Shown piece by piece: positions 12,679 to 25,603 of a DNA stretch of 64,000 bases. The first letter of the stretch is position 1; the number at the start of each line of letters is the position of its first letter. The notes under the pieces were generated by a model, which saw only the letters and a list, made by a program, of their open reading frames with translations, did not search any database and was not told the DNA's origin. The translations under genes were made by a program, and so were the position numbers. Source of the DNA: Cladorrhinum sp. PSN259 (lineage: Eukaryota > Ascomycota > Sordariomycetes > Sordariales > Podosporaceae). The stretch covers positions 958,922 to 1,022,921 of the forward strand of contig MU867060.1 of the NCBI GenBank assembly GCA_033725935.1, read 5' to 3'.

Positions 12679-14619
12679 TCAACTATTCTTCACAATACCC
12701 AAGACACCACCGACTTTCCGGCCAATCCCAATACCATACCCAACCTCAACAACTCCCCTTGCGAACCTCCAGCTTCTATCTTGATCCGGCACGGGGTACC
12801 GCATCGGGGGCGGAATCGAAGTTCGAATTCCCATCCAAGAAAACCGATCCTCACAAACAGACTTGACATTGCACAACCCTCTGAGACCTTCCTCGCCCGC
12901 GAAACGACCGTACCCGGACCCAGCAACGCCACCGAATGGCAACTGGGTAGCATAGGTAGCACCGAAGTCGTTGACAGAAATCATACCGGCCTTGATGTGC
13001 TTCACAATCATCTTGATTCTTGGGTCAGAATCAGAACCAAATACCGAGCTGCCCAAACCAAAATCCGGGGCGTTAGCGACGGCAAGGATATCCTCGGCCG
13101 AATCAGAGGGAGCACGCATAAGAACCATAACGGGAGCGAAGCACTCTTCCTTGGCAATGGCCATCTCAGGGGTGACATCAACAAGCAGAGTAGGGGTGAA
13201 GTAATGGCCCTTGGGATGTTCCGGGTGTATGTAGCGTTTGCCGCCAGCCACGAGACGAGCACCATTGGAGACGGCATCGGCAATCAAGCCTTCCAGACGG
13301 TCGAATGAATTATCCGAGATCATGGCACCAATGTCCTTCGTCGGGCCGAGGCGCAGGGCCTTGACGCGCGGCTCGAGCAGCTCGACAAGCTTGGGGTAGA
13401 TCGCCGGGGCAGCAACGATGCGTTCAATGCCAATGCAGTTCTGACCCGAAGCCTGGAAGCTGCCGCGAAGAAGGGTCTCCACCACACGGGGGAGGTCGCC
13501 CTTGCTGACGCTGTCGAGAATGATGGAGGCGTCCTTACCGCCAAGCTCGGCACAGACCGGAATGAGAGCCTTGGCGGCGGACTCAGCGACCTTGATGCAG
13601 ACGGGGCGGGATCCGATGAAGGTGATATGGCTGATGCCGGGGTGGGATGTGAGATGTCCAGCAGTTTGAGGCCAGCAGACGACGGTCTGGACCAGGGCGG
13701 GGTCGTGCCCATGGGCAACGAGGGCGCCACGGACAATATTTGTAAAGTATGCCGAGCTCCAGGCCGTCTGCTCAGAGACCTTGACTACGATGCCGTTACC
13801 AGAGAAAATAGCACTGATTATGGGACCGATCAGGTTGTGGAAGGGGTAGTTCCAGCTCACAAGGGCTGAAACAACGCCGAGAGGCTCGTAGTGTACCGAG
13901 TTCCGCTTGTAGGCCATCAACAGATTGGTCGGCCGGCGTTCAGGCCGAAGTGCCTTCTCGCCGTGTTCCAGGGTCCATTTCAGCTTCTCAGCCGTGACGA
14001 GAATCTCTCCCAGTTGGGCATCCACTTTTGTCTTGCCAGAATCAAGGCATGCAATACGGCAGATCTCCTCCTGATTATCGAGGACAAATTGAAGCAGGGA
14101 GCGGAGGACGGCGCGACGCTCGCGGAATGATGTTGTTGCCCATTTCGTCTGCGCAGCCTGGGCTTGTTCGATGGCGCGATCGATGGCGTTTGTCGTCGAA
14201 GGGTTCACGAAACCGAGGAACTGACCAGTTGCTGGCGCGTAGCATTGGATGGCGGAGGATCCCCATGTCTGGTACCAATAAAACCGTTAGCAACACCCGC
14301 CATTGAGAACATTGGTTGGCGAGGCACACCTTGATGGCTGGCTTGTCGAGGATCTCTACCTTCTCAGGTAGCTTGGGCGACGGAACGGTATAGTGGATGG
14401 GCTTGTCATTTTCACAGAGGGCGATGTAGGAAAATGCTAGCAATCCAAGACCTGACCAAACGAATGGCCAGGCGTTTTCGGGAATATCAATAGGTCTGGA
14501 AGAGCCATGTTAGCACGTCTTAGACGACTAAGAATCGGTGGCTGCAATTGTTCTTACAGTTTGTCTTGTAGAGCCAGGCGGAGCTGCTCCAACAGAGATC
14601 TCGCTTCTTCAGCAGCCAT
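12679..14619 (-). CDS. MSC7: MSC7-type membrane-anchored aldehyde dehydrogenase
   Basis: Three exons: 14619-14558, 14495-14330 and 14268-12679. The introns of 62 and 61 bp have good GT/AG ends and a GCTAAC branch point in both. Product 605 aa. A single hydrophobic helix at about 30-47 (WPFVWSGLGLLAFSY) suggests an N-terminal anchor, as in yeast Msc7. The rest is a complete NAD(P)-dependent aldehyde dehydrogenase: SWNYPFHN of the cofactor-binding fold, ELGGKD with the general-base Glu near 317, and GQNC with the catalytic Cys near 354. Family members oxidise aldehydes to carboxylic acids. Yeast MSC7 was named from a meiotic sister-chromatid recombination screen; its substrate is unclear. The first 20 codons lie in a tiny exon that is easy to miss. 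The assignment to the MSC7 subgroup rests on the anchor and length and is fairly secure. Confidence 0.9.
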
Positions 14620-15426
14620 TGTTGCGATTTTCACTGCGCAGTGCGAAATCTCAGACAACTTCAATCCGACACTCTTAGGGGTTGTCGGAATGATATGTCC
14701 ACGCTCGACGCGGTCCACGATTGAATGCGGCGTTGCTCACACCACTTTTTGGTGGGCCCTGCTTGTTGGCCGTTCTTGGCAGGGGGAACGACAGGGGTTC
14801 TGCATCAGCTCAGTGGCTTTTTTAGTCGCCACACTTCACAACAACAGCAGGTCACACTAAATATGAGCTACAGCCAAACATGATCTCGATATATATATTC
14901 TTGATAAGGGATGTATGCAAAATGAGTTTCTCAAGAAACGGTAGCACAACTGAAAACGTCGTCGTTGAGCCCCAAGCCACCACTCCTTGAGCTGGAAAGG
15001 GAAATAAGCCAAATGTACCATCCAAAACGCCGGCTTCATTGATGAGAGAGAGTGTGTGCGTGAGAGATAAAGAGGGAACAAACATGACAGGAGAAGAGCA
15101 CATCTCTTTGTCTGCCTCAAAGAAAACAAGAAATGGGACGAATGTCCTTGTAAAACAAAACCGTTGTTCCATCAGCATGAGCAACTTTTTAACAACCACC
15201 ACTTGTCCAATCTTCCACCACAAAGCTAGAAACTCTGCCTCCGTTCTCCAGCGCTTCCATATTCATCCATGCATGTGGATGCGTCGAGACATCCGGGATA
15301 TCAAATAGTAAAGAAGAAAACCCAAGTCAGGGAGAATGACCGCCGAAGCGAGAGAAAAGGGCATAAGCGACACGCCGCGCCATACAAAACAGATTATTAT
15401 GTACAATCGAATCCAACCACAAAACC
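14620..15426. other. Intergenic region, MSC7 promoter and flippase 3' region
   Basis: No gene supported. It contains the promoter of the MSC7-like gene (right next to 14620) and, from about 14850, AT-rich DNA likely to hold the 3' UTR of the flippase gene. Confidence 0.5.
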
Positions 15427-18400
15427 TCAATTCTCTTCAATGCTCTTCTTGGAAAACGCAGAAAGCCCCCGCTTTCTCACCGTCGTCAAATTAAACCGCC
15501 GCTGGCCCGGTAGGCCTTGAGCCGAGTGGGAAGATTCGATCCTGCTCAGGCGCGCCGCCGAGGTAAAGTCGTTACTAGCCTCGAAGCTGGGTCGCACCCT
15601 GTCCATGGATCGTCTAACCCGGTCGTATGATGGCCTGGTACGATCTATTGACGGCCGTACAACTGCTGGCTCCTGCTGTACTCGCTCTGGCTCGTCATCC
15701 TGTATATCGATTGATGGCCTGCCCTGCATCATATAATTGGTGCCGTCGCTTCCATTTTGAGTACGTGTATTGTGTGTGGCGATAGACGGAGGATAGATAG
15801 GTCGCCTATCCTCGTCCACGCTTGCATATTGCTGATGCTTCGACTTCCTGCTCCTGCTAGAAAGTTTGCCAGACAACTTGCCTGATGATGTTGAGGAGCC
15901 AGTTGAAGTGCCCTCCAGACCCTCGGCCGCTGCTGAAGCAGCCGTGGTTCCGTATGTGTCGTCAATGATTCCCATCTTGGCCTGCTCACGGATGATGTCT
16001 ACATCCAATGGGAACATCACCTTCTGGATGCACTTCACCACGAGCCTTGGAAGCAGGCAGATAGCTGGCGTAACTAGGAAGCACATCCAGAAAGTCAACT
16101 CCTGATAGATCTGTGGCGCAGCCTGATAAAAAGTGGCGGCGAAGGTACTAGCTGTGTATACGCCTGTCCAAAAGAAAATGAAGATATCGCTGATGAAGAT
16201 TGCAAGCAGCATAAGCCAATCCCATCGGTACGTGTTGAGCAAAATGTAGGCGTTGATGGTGATCACAGCCGGGTGTGCGACGTAGCAACCAAGGCGCGTG
16301 CGTTCCGCGATGTCTAACCCATTGCCCGCCGCTGTTGCCGTCAATGTAACGAAGACGAAAGGAATGAAGAAACAAGCTGCAGATTGATAGACGCCATCAG
16401 CCATGTAGAACCTGCGACATTTCAAGTTAGCAGAGAGGTTACATCAAGAGGGAGTGAGCAAAGTGATTAGGGCATCTTACCAAAACTTTGTTTGGGTCCA
16501 TTCTTTCCGTTCAATGCCGCGGCGGTAAAGCTGGGGTACCTCCAAAGACACCTTGTCGCTGACGTCTTGATCAAGGATACCCATGAGAATGACAGGGACC
16601 GACGTGAAGAACAGGTTGAACATGAGAATGTAGGTGTACTCGTAGATGTAGGCGATGTCGAAGTTGCAGTAGATTTGGAACCAGAAGATGGCAAACGTCC
16701 AAATCATGTTCTTGTAGAAGAAGTTACTAATCGACTCCGCCAAGCGTCGATAGGACCATCTGCCGTGAACCAGAACCAATCTCTGCAAGAAGCGGAATTG
16801 CCCGATGGCATAATCAGAAGACATGACAGCTTGACGTCCTTCAACACCGGCGATACCGACACCAACATCAGCCTCTTGAATCATGGCGACATCGTTGGCA
16901 CCGTCGCCAATTGAAAGCGTCATGACGTCTAGCCCATTTTTAACCATGGCGACCACAGCAGCCTTTTGGGCGGGACTGACACGGCAACAGAGCACCGACT
17001 TGCACTGCTTGCACAAGAGCAAAAACTTCTGCTTCAAAGGATCACTGAGCGCCCACCGAAGAGTAAAGCCGTCAATAACGAGGCCGTGAGTAGCGGCAGG
17101 CGGCTCATGGTCCTTCTTAGCGCTCTTGAGCTCCTCGTCGCTGCCAGTCATGTTGAATTTCGCCAGGTTGTTCTCGAGTTGCTCCTTCGCCGAGGCAAGA
17201 TAGTCTTCCTCGGACGACATGCCGCTCTCATCCTCGTTGATTTGAATGCGCAGAAGGTCCATGTCATTATTTAAGAGGTTGCATGAGAAGCCGATATTGA
17301 TTGCAGTTTCAACCTTGTCGCCGGTGAGAACCCAGAGCTTGATACCAGCATCGCCCAACAACTCAATAGTATCTGGAACGCCGTCCTGGAGTCGGTCTTC
17401 GATGGCTGTACCTCCTAGCAGGGTGAGATCTCGCTCAATATGATCGGCGACCTCCTCGAGTTTCTCCTCGCGGTTTTCCAAAGCTGTAGCCGCCAGGTCG
17501 TGCTCCCTTCGCCACTCGCGGTATTCCCGTTCCGTAAGCTCTCGCTGAGCTATGCAGAGCGTGCGCAGACCCTCCACAGCAAACAGCTCCAGGTGCTTAG
17601 CCGTTTCTTTACGGAGCTCCTGCTGCTCGCCCTTCTTGAGGCGTGCATAGATGACACTGTCTGCGCCTTTACAGAAGAGCAGGATTCTACCATCAGGCAT
17701 TTTGACAATTGCGCTCATTCTCTTCCTGCTCGAGTTGAACTCGATAGTATTAAGAACGGTATAATGAGTGTCAGTGCCCATGACATTGACAGTAATTCCA
17801 TCACTCGTCGAGCCGAGCAGTGTGAAGCCCATGTCTCGAGCCGTAGACACCAAAGCAGCCTCATCGGGAGATTGGGCCTTGAAAACCATCTTAGGCGGGT
17901 CGCCAGGTACCTTCTCTGAGATGACAGTATGGCAAAGCGCAAGGGCCAGCATGAAGTGCTCGTTCGCTTGTTGTTGTTCCGGGCCGTGCTTACCAGCAAG
18001 GTCCTCGACAAAGTCGGGAGCAATGAATGTCAAGTCATCGTCGTGAAGATACGGATTGTCGTGAATAGCACGGAGTCCCTGAATGCCTCTCACCTTGGCA
18101 TCAGCGATCTCGGCCCTAATCTTTTTTGCTTCCTGGCCCACATCGATTCCCAGTCGCTTGTTCATGCCAGCCTGTGCTTCCGTGTAGGCTTCGCCATACG
18201 GTTGGCCATTGATCGTTGCCTTCTTGAACTCCATGACGTTTTGGGTGAGTGTGCCTGTCTTGTCCGAGAATATGTACTCGATCTGGCCAACGTCATCGGA
18301 AATGTTCCAAGACTTGGGGATACAAGGCTGATCAATCTCTTCGTAGTACATTCCGAGATCGCTGTAAATGAAATATGCTTGTGCAGTCCTCACAATTTCG

Positions 18401-20180
18401 AGCGAGATGTACAGCGAGATAGGGACCAAGTTCTGGAAAACAATAACGGCGGCCCAGAATGTAATAAACCCAGTCATAGCAGGAGTCTTGCCAATGGGGC
18501 CCCACTCGAAGAACGAGTGCGAGGCATCCGTCTTGGCCCAAGTAACGCCGTTGACAAACGCTGCCACAAGGCACATGGCTAACAGAATGCCGAAGTTGCA
18601 GATAACGCTGAAGTTGAGTTCGCGAGCGATGCGGGCCCGCTTGCTAGGGGTGATACCGGCATTCATCATGATTTTCGTGTCGTGGCCGGTAAAAACGACA
18701 ACGCCCAGAGCCCATTCGGTATTTCGGAGATTGCACCCACGCAAGAGCATGTTGTCGATGGTGATGGGCTCCGACATATCTCTCGGTTCGCCCTTGGGGT
18801 CCCATGGAACTCTCTGTTTCCAATTGATCGCACCGTTGTACTTGTACAAGTTTGGTTGCGGAGGTTCACTGTCAATCATGAATCGGGCGCGCTCGCAATC
18901 GCGGGCATGCTTCAGTGATCGACCGCAACGGAGAGCCGAGCGGACTTTCAAGTTGGTCTCGCCATCCAAATTCTTGGTCTCCACATAGCAGGCGCCGTCT
19001 GGATCAGATGTTGCCAAAATGATAATATCAGCCGGAAGCTCGTCATCGTTGTAGATACGAACAAAATCGCCGACCACCAAGCTTTTCCAAGCGTCCTTGT
19101 GAAAACGAGCCTTGCCCGAGATGGCAATATCCTGGTCCAGAAGATCACCTTGCAAAGTCTGAAGGAGCACGGCCTCATTCTCCATTGTCGCTGACATGCT
19201 AGGCATCTCCTCCGGCTTCCGCGGTAGCGGCGAGGGCACTGGCGTCATCTGAATCTCCTCCTGGGCAGAAACAAACGAATTTCGGGACATTGGCGAAGCT
19301 ACGGACTCCCACGGGGTTGATCTGGTTTCGATAGACATGCGGGGATCGGCCGGTCCAGAGGATTTGTGGGTCAGCGCGTCTTCGTCTTCCTTCCATAGGG
19401 CCTCAATCGAATGCCATAATGCCCCAAACAGGCGAGATGTCGCCTTCTTGAACCTGCGCCACAGCGAAACATTATCCTCCTCCACGTTGACATTCTCGAC
19501 GCCCAGCAAACGGTGAACAGGCGCGTTGTTGAGTTCGTTATCAATAATCGTGCGCCGGTAGTCTTCTATTGCGTCCTTGATTGCCGTGACGCAAATAATA
19601 AATATTAAAGGAACTGCGTTTAGTCCGGGGTTGACACCACCGAATATGGGGAATATCTGCGGCGCAGGGATTAGTGCTGAAAGGCTGGATGAGCAGCAAT
19701 GACACTTACAACTAAGATAACCGTGAAAAGGAAAAAAATATTTGCGATGTTTTGGAACTGGAAGAAAAGGTTTTTAGGAATGAATGATAATGGCGTGTAT
19801 TTTGCTGTTCGAATCTTGTTTCGTGGGTATTGTTGGAATGGCTTTCCCTCGTCATCCTGGAGCTCCTTCGGTAATGGGAGACCGAAGTACAATTTTCGTG
19901 GGGCGGCACCGCCTTCGAGATCTGGAACATTGGACGAAACCCTCTCCTCTTCTTGTTGCCCATCATCGCCTGGGTGTAATGAGCCGGATCCTCCAGATGC
20001 CCTCTTCTTCTCGGCGGCCGACGACTGCGTCCTGTTGTGGACCCTGCCCTTCAATGAGAGTCGCTTCAGGGAACTGCTCTTGATTGTCATTTTTCGGGTA
20101 GCCCATCGTGTCCTCTGCATCGATATTTCTGGCCCGGTGCCTTCGTCCCCCTCGTTCCCGGGTACAGTTAGAGACGCCAT
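15427..20180 (-). CDS. DNF1: P4-type ATPase, phospholipid flippase of the Dnf1/Dnf2 class
   Basis: Three exons: 20180-19710, 19656-16481 and 16411-15427, with introns of 53 bp (GTAAGT...GCAG) and 69 bp (GTAAGA...GCAG). Product 1543 aa. Order: disordered basic N-terminus; YPRNKIRTAKYTPLSFIPKN; first helices; actuator domain with DGETN near 388; PISLYISLE in helix 4, the flippase signature in place of a cation site; DKTGTLT with the phosphorylated Asp near 622; GDGANDV hinge; six C-terminal helices; Ser-rich tail. NVSLWRRFKKA after the first helix pair and the long insert before the actuator place it with Dnf1/Dnf2 rather than Drs2, Dnf3 or Neo1. These enzymes move phosphatidylcholine and phosphatidylethanolamine to the cytosolic leaflet of plasma and endosomal membranes, usually with a Lem3/Cdc50 partner, and support polarised growth. 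All key residues are present. Confidence 0.95.
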
Positions 20181-22866
20181 GGCGGAGACGGAATCACGGG
20201 TAGCGCCCGATTAACCCCAATGCGTTGTTGGCCACGGTGGCCACGATTGGCCCGAGATCGCAAGTTTGACGCCACCGCAATGAAGATGGTTAATGAATGC
20301 CGGGTCGATGTTGTTGTTGAGGTAGAAAGTCGGGACGACAGAGGGAGGTCGACGAAAAGACGGCCTAGGGGTTAAAGGGGAAAGTGTCTTGGCGTGCTTT
20401 GTGTTTCGAAAAAAGCTGTCGGGCAGAGCAAAGAGCGCGTGGTAGCGTTGCGATTTACAGCAAGAGGAAAATAACAGGTACCGTCGAGGCCGTAGGCAGC
20501 AAAAGGACTGATGGCGACGGTTGGGTATAACTGCCTCCTGGAGCTGTTATGTTGCTATTGGTATGGAAGGGTGGTGGATTGAGGGCGAGATTTTGATGGA
20601 TGCGCAGGCGGAGGCGTCGAGGCGTTAAGCGTCGTTGACAGACCGGAACAGCCGGGGTTTTGCGGTCAGCGATAAATACAGAACCATGTTACCGCAGAAA
20701 GCGGGCCTGGGATCTACTACGTAGTGTATTCGAACCGCAAGCCGAATCCTGGAGTTCCCTGCCAGATGGACGTTGCAGATGTTGCATGAACAGGAGGGAT
20801 GGAAAAAAGAAGGAAAATCGCCCCGAGTTCGAAAAAGGGACACGCTCCGGGTTGCCAGCACCTGGACACTGGGCAAGCGGAATTGGAAAGCGAACCACCG
20901 AGAGGCCACACTGCAGAACGGGGGACTCCCGCTGAATGCCCAGGGAGGTCCCTGAGAATTGGTCAGCACCCTGGTCCGTAAGCTCTCATCATTTTACGGC
21001 GTCACAGCACTACCACTGGATAAGCTTGGTCTTGAAACTTGGTCTGAAATTCTCGTATCAATTACCGCACTGTGTGTTGCAACCTTTTTTTTTTTGTTCT
21101 TTTGATAGAAGCATTGTCTGGCTTTATCCGCGAACTGGATTACATATCACCATCAAAGACCTCCCACCTGTCAGAGGAATCCAAACACAAAGCCTCTCTA
21201 CCCAGCCTCCCCGGAGGCTGTATATCCGCTGTATATCCGATCACTCACAACACGCCTCCCTCGCAATTACCATTCAATTCACTCTTCACTGTAACGTCTG
21301 GGACCTGAATGATTTGGTGCTACTATTAATTAATCGAGCTACTGAATTTCAGTGTGGGGTGAGCGGAGCAAGCAGAGGGGCGTGTTCGGGCAGTTGCTAG
21401 TTTCGGCCAAAAAGGATGGTCGATGATGATCAAGAAATGTTCGAGACTGGAATTGCTTCTGCAGCAGAAGCGCGTGCGCGCAAGAACACTGCACCCCGCC
21501 TTCTTCCCACGCGACCTGGTGGTCGGAATTCTTGTCAAGTTTATTTCAGCCCTCAAAAGCAATTCTTGTCCTCACCAACCAAAACCGATATCCAGGTGAG
21601 TTTTTCAAACTGTTGATCTGCGCTCGTCTCTCGGGGTTTGGCTCTGGCCCGGCACCCGACGCGGACCAAACAGCGTTGCGTTTCCTTTCCATACCCTTTT
21701 AATAATTCATAGATACCCACCCACCCCTACCCCATCGAAGGCTGTTGGAAGATGACAGGAAGACACTAAAACTGTAGCCAAGCGGCTGCAAAAACTCGTC
21801 TTGGTAGTCTTGGGGCTGTCGTCAACTGCAATTCCAACGGCTCGGCTCTCGGCGTCATCGATCGGACCAGTCACGAGGGGAATCCTTAAAGGTATAGATG
21901 GCTGTGATGGCTAGGATGGCCGCCAACTCCGAAGACAAAAGTGCCCGAAAAGGGGATGAGTGAGACTAATTAATTGAGACAGTGCTTATCCCAACTAATC
22001 CACACGGACCCCTGTGTTCTTCTCTTACAGCAGTACACACTATTTACAACGTCGATAGGGTTTCGGCGATCTTCGCTTTGAAAATCCACGGCTGGGTGCT
22101 CTGTTTTGGAGACAATAAGACAAAGCAAATCGCCAGTGCTACTTTCCATCTCACCTCATCGTTTGACTGTTCAACGCGGTCCGGTTGTATCTAGCTTGGT
22201 CCGAACACCGAATTTCTTAGGCCGCGCCGTACAGAGGACGTTTCTAAAGGTGTCGTCATTTGTGGGAGATATGGGTATGGTGAGACATTCACCACTCCTT
22301 TTCCTCCCGTGCCAGATGGATATTGCTGTGCCGGGATCCTTGAGTTCCATCAGTTGCTCACCAATGTTGGGCTGAGTTTCATTATAATCCAGGAACCGCC
22401 GACATCCAAACTTATGCACGCTCTTGGCCCCGTAAGGCTCCCGCCAAGCAACAAATGCATCCGCTCTGTTTTGGATCCCTTTCAAGTCATTCGACGCATT
22501 ACCACCTGGTACTCCCAGTCCGTGGAACAGGGACACAGAAATACGGGTAGCCGGTACACATGGTGATCACAGAAGCGAGGCTCAAAATCATGAACAGAGA
22601 CGATAGAGTTGTTTCAAGGCTTTGTTAAAGCACCGATTGCTCGTGGATCTTCACCAGTCTGGAACAAACCCCGCCGTGGCTCGAAAGGACCAATCCCAAA
22701 CGCCCGTGCCTGACAGCAGCATTGTCTTTCGTCTCAAGTTAAGTGCTTCAAGAATCGCCTTGTGGAAAGGAAAGGAACTCGGAGTAATTATCACCGGTCA
22801 CTGACTCAACCAAGAAGTGGTAAGGTCGATCCTCAAGGCGCATCTCGGATGTTTTCATTGAAAAAG

Positions 22867-22899
22867 ATCTTTCTCTCAATAAACACTTGAGAGAAAGAT
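22867..22899. repeat. Perfect 13-bp inverted repeat with 7-base loop
   Basis: The left arm ATCTTTCTCTCAA (22867-22879) is the exact reverse complement of the right arm TTGAGAGAAAGAT (22887-22899); the loop is TAAACAC. It would form a hairpin in either strand. It lies 350 bp upstream of the Nse6-like gene in AT-rich DNA. Confidence 0.95.
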
Positions 22900-23095
22900 A
22901 TACGCCATATTTTAGAATTAGTTGAAACCTTTATTTTACTTCTTACCAAAAAACATGATGTCCCAGCTGAGAAATGTGACAGCTTGCACAGACCACCAAT
23001 CGAAGAAGAATGGAAGCAAGCTGCCCGCTGAATTAAAGGTGGGGCCACTTTGATTGATTGCATGTACGGAATAGAGGACGCGCCCGCCTAAGGAG

Positions 23096-23101
23096 ACGCG
23101 T
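23096..23101 (+). promoter_or_regulatory. MCB-like site (ACGCGT)
   Basis: ACGCGT is the core bound by the MBF/DSC1 complex at G1/S genes in yeasts. It lies 148 bp upstream of the start codon of the Nse6-like gene, a plausible position for cell-cycle control. A six-base palindrome can occur by chance. Confidence 0.4.
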
Positions 23102-23248
23102 CAATCAAAAACAGCTACCTGGGCGGGAGACAGAAGCAACGACCGCCAAGACCATCAATTTCAGATCGCTTCCAGCTCAAATCACTTTTGTAACTTTGCA
23201 TCTGGGTCTTTGAGATATTGTGGGCGAAAACAACCTGGAAGATCAGTC

Positions 23249-25230
23249 ATGTCCAGAAACGGCAACATTACCAGCTTCTTCAAACCAATACCCAAGTCAT
23301 CCCAAACCTCACAGTTGGCAAGACAATCAACACCGCCGCTGTCATCGACCTCAAAGTCCCCAGAGAAGCGGAGCTCTCCGCCCCTAGCTGAGACACCATC
23401 GGCCTTACGCTTCCTGGACTCATCGCCCACAAAAAGCCCAACTCCAAAACCGAGGGCTCGTGATGCCGTCATCAAAGCTTCAGACGACGAGGATTCCGAC
23501 GAGGACTCTGATGATGAATTCCCGGATTTGTTCCGACCGGCACCCGTTTCTCCTTCAAAAAGAAACACCAATCCTCTTGCCACCCCACGACGAAACCGCT
23601 TGACAGTCGATATCTACTCCTCGCCACTGACAGTTAATGCAAAGCGCCCAAAATTCAACATTGATACTCTGTTGAAGCATGCTGAAGCTCATGAGAAAAT
23701 TAACGAAAGCTCCCGACTTATCGATGAGATGATGAAGAGTTCTTCCAGTCGAGATCCCAGTCCTACCTGTGAAAAGAAATCCAAAAGCCTCCACGAAAGC
23801 ATGTTGGAGATCATGTCTGATCCGGAAGACAAGGATAACCATGATGAAGCCGGGGCTAAAAAAGAAAAGCTATTGCGTGCGGTAAAGAGGATCGAGGCCG
23901 ACGTTGGGCGACGACAGTGGTATTTCTTCAGAGATCAGAGTGAACCTAACAGCGCCTCGATCGAAGTACGACAGTCATTTCCAAAGGCGCATGCTACGGG
24001 AGCTTGGAAGTTTCTGGCTGCAGACGAGGGGAGGTCGCAACTCTTTGAGGTCGGGTTTCCATATCACGTCCAGAGGCGGCGAAAAGATCTCCCAGACGAA
24101 ATTTTCCTCTGGGTTCTCAACGAATCAGCCCAAGAGAAGTCATGGAAGCTTCGGGAGGGTTATCTGAAGCTTCTCGGCGCTTGCCTTGATCAATCTGGGC
24201 GAGTGATGGACGAGGAGACTATCACGCAGTTGTTCCGCAATCTTGGCGCCTCGGAAGAGGCACTCGCTCCGGTTCCTAGGCCAAAAAGGGAGTACAGAGA
24301 GAAGAGGCCAGGCTATCTGGAACGAGACTGGACTCCTTTGGTAACTGTCTTGCGCATCTTGACCTGCACCGCGGCTGGGCTCAGTATAGAATCACTTACT
24401 AAGGGCATCTCTCTCGTCATCCGTCTTGGCATTGATGACGTCGTGCGGGAGGATCCAGCAGTTTCCAGATCATACCAGAACCTACTACAGAGTATTGTTC
24501 AAGCCGTTCCAGACAGATCCTGGGATGATTTTGTATGAATCCCCTCTACCCCCCCCCCTTCCTTGCCTTCGTTTACTAACAACCCTTTCCTCTTCAGTGC
24601 GGAGAAGTATCCGACTCGCTCTACTCACACACTCCAGAAGCCTCATTACGATGGAACATCATCTCCTCAATCCCAGTGCTGGACCCAAGACTCGTTGAGC
24701 TGCGCCGCCGGCTCTCCCTCGTCTTTGTCTTCAGCGAGCCTCAGTTTGCTCGCGTGAAGCCTGAGGAGACATTCAGCATGCAGTCTGTCCTCCAACAAAT
24801 CAGCGAGTCTAGCGACTTCTTGATTGATCGCAACAACACTGATTTCTACGAACTGAGAGCAATGTACGATATGCTCTGTGTTGCTGTCGCTGACGGTCTG
24901 AAACCGCCTCCTGGTGCCGGACTCTCGGCCATCAGGCAGTACGATGCGGAAGTGGACCAGACCGCGCGAAAGCTCAAGGTCATGTGGTCTAGCATTCACG
25001 AAGGAGGTGCCGCTTTCGAATCACGGTTGGAAGCTAAGGCTCAGCTAAAAGATTTTGAGAGAAAGTTACTACATGTCGTGCGGACTAGGCCACCACGAAA
25101 GGACAATATCTTTGGTATACAGGACCAGCAAGCGATCAGAGAAGAAAGGCAACAAATGGCTTCCAAGAACTTCATGTCCAAGTTTCTTGGGGACAAACAG
25201 GCGGCTGCTGCTGCTTCAACATCCCCTTAA
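23249..25230 (+). CDS. Nse6/SLF2-like CANIN-domain protein, probable Smc5-6 cofactor
   Basis: Two exons, 23249-24532 and 24598-25230; the 65-bp intron (GTATGA...TTCAG) has a TACTAAC branch point. Product 638 aa. The N-terminus reads NGNITSFFKP, a degenerate PCNA-interacting box (Asn instead of Gln, then Ile and Phe-Phe). A Ser/Pro-rich disordered region follows, with an acidic Ser-Asp-Glu stretch at about 76-90. Residues about 225-600 are helical and resemble the CANIN region of human SLF2 and fission yeast Nse6: LPDEIFLWVL, a Leu-rich pair of helices, RNLGAS, then RRLSLVFVF and a late Trp-Ser helix. Those proteins bind the Nse5 partner and load the Smc5-6 complex on DNA for replication repair. 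The match was made by eye from remembered family patterns, so the family call is probable rather than certain; the gene model itself is strong. It is convergent with the V-ATPase E gene. Confidence 0.7.
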
Positions 25231-25603
25231 AGTGGGGCAGTAATTTGCTCACCAAGTGGACAGTATTTTGGCAAGATTTTGGGAGCGTTTACAAACAGTC
25301 ATTGCTAGGTGATTATGATGTTCTGATTTGCTTCAACAACAACGAACGCGATGAGGGAGAAAAAAAAAAGAAACTTGGTCATCTTGTATCATACAAACAG
25401 GAACGTCTCATGATGATACCCAGCGCTCTACTCTCGGCTTAGCTTGCTTCAAACGCCGCCTCTCAAATTTAGAAGAACAATGGATGCTTTAATGTCCAAT
25501 GCAGGCGTCCGTCTAATAATCATGAACCCCCTGCGTTACGAATTGATCTGCAATAACTCTCTCTGCCCCCCCTTCCCAATGAAAATGTTGAATGCTAGGA
25601 AAT
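25231..25603. other. Convergent 3' region
   Basis: A 373-bp spacer shared by the 3' ends of the Nse6-like gene and VMA4. Nothing else is seen in it. Confidence 0.6.

Larger units (their letters stand above)
20181..23248. other. 3.1-kb divergent intergenic region
   Basis: Separates the starts of the flippase gene (-) and the Nse6-like gene (+). No gene supported; open frames are short and overlapping. A CCAAT box on the minus strand lies at 20246-20250, about 66 bp upstream of the flippase start. A perfect 13-bp inverted repeat lies at 22867-22899 and an ACGCGT site at 23096-23101. Confidence 0.5.

Noticed and set aside
20689..20760. A GGTTCGAAT-like B box on the minus strand near 20725-20740 suggested a tRNA
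   Set aside because: The flanking bases do not form a T stem, and no acceptor, D or anticodon arms could be drawn.
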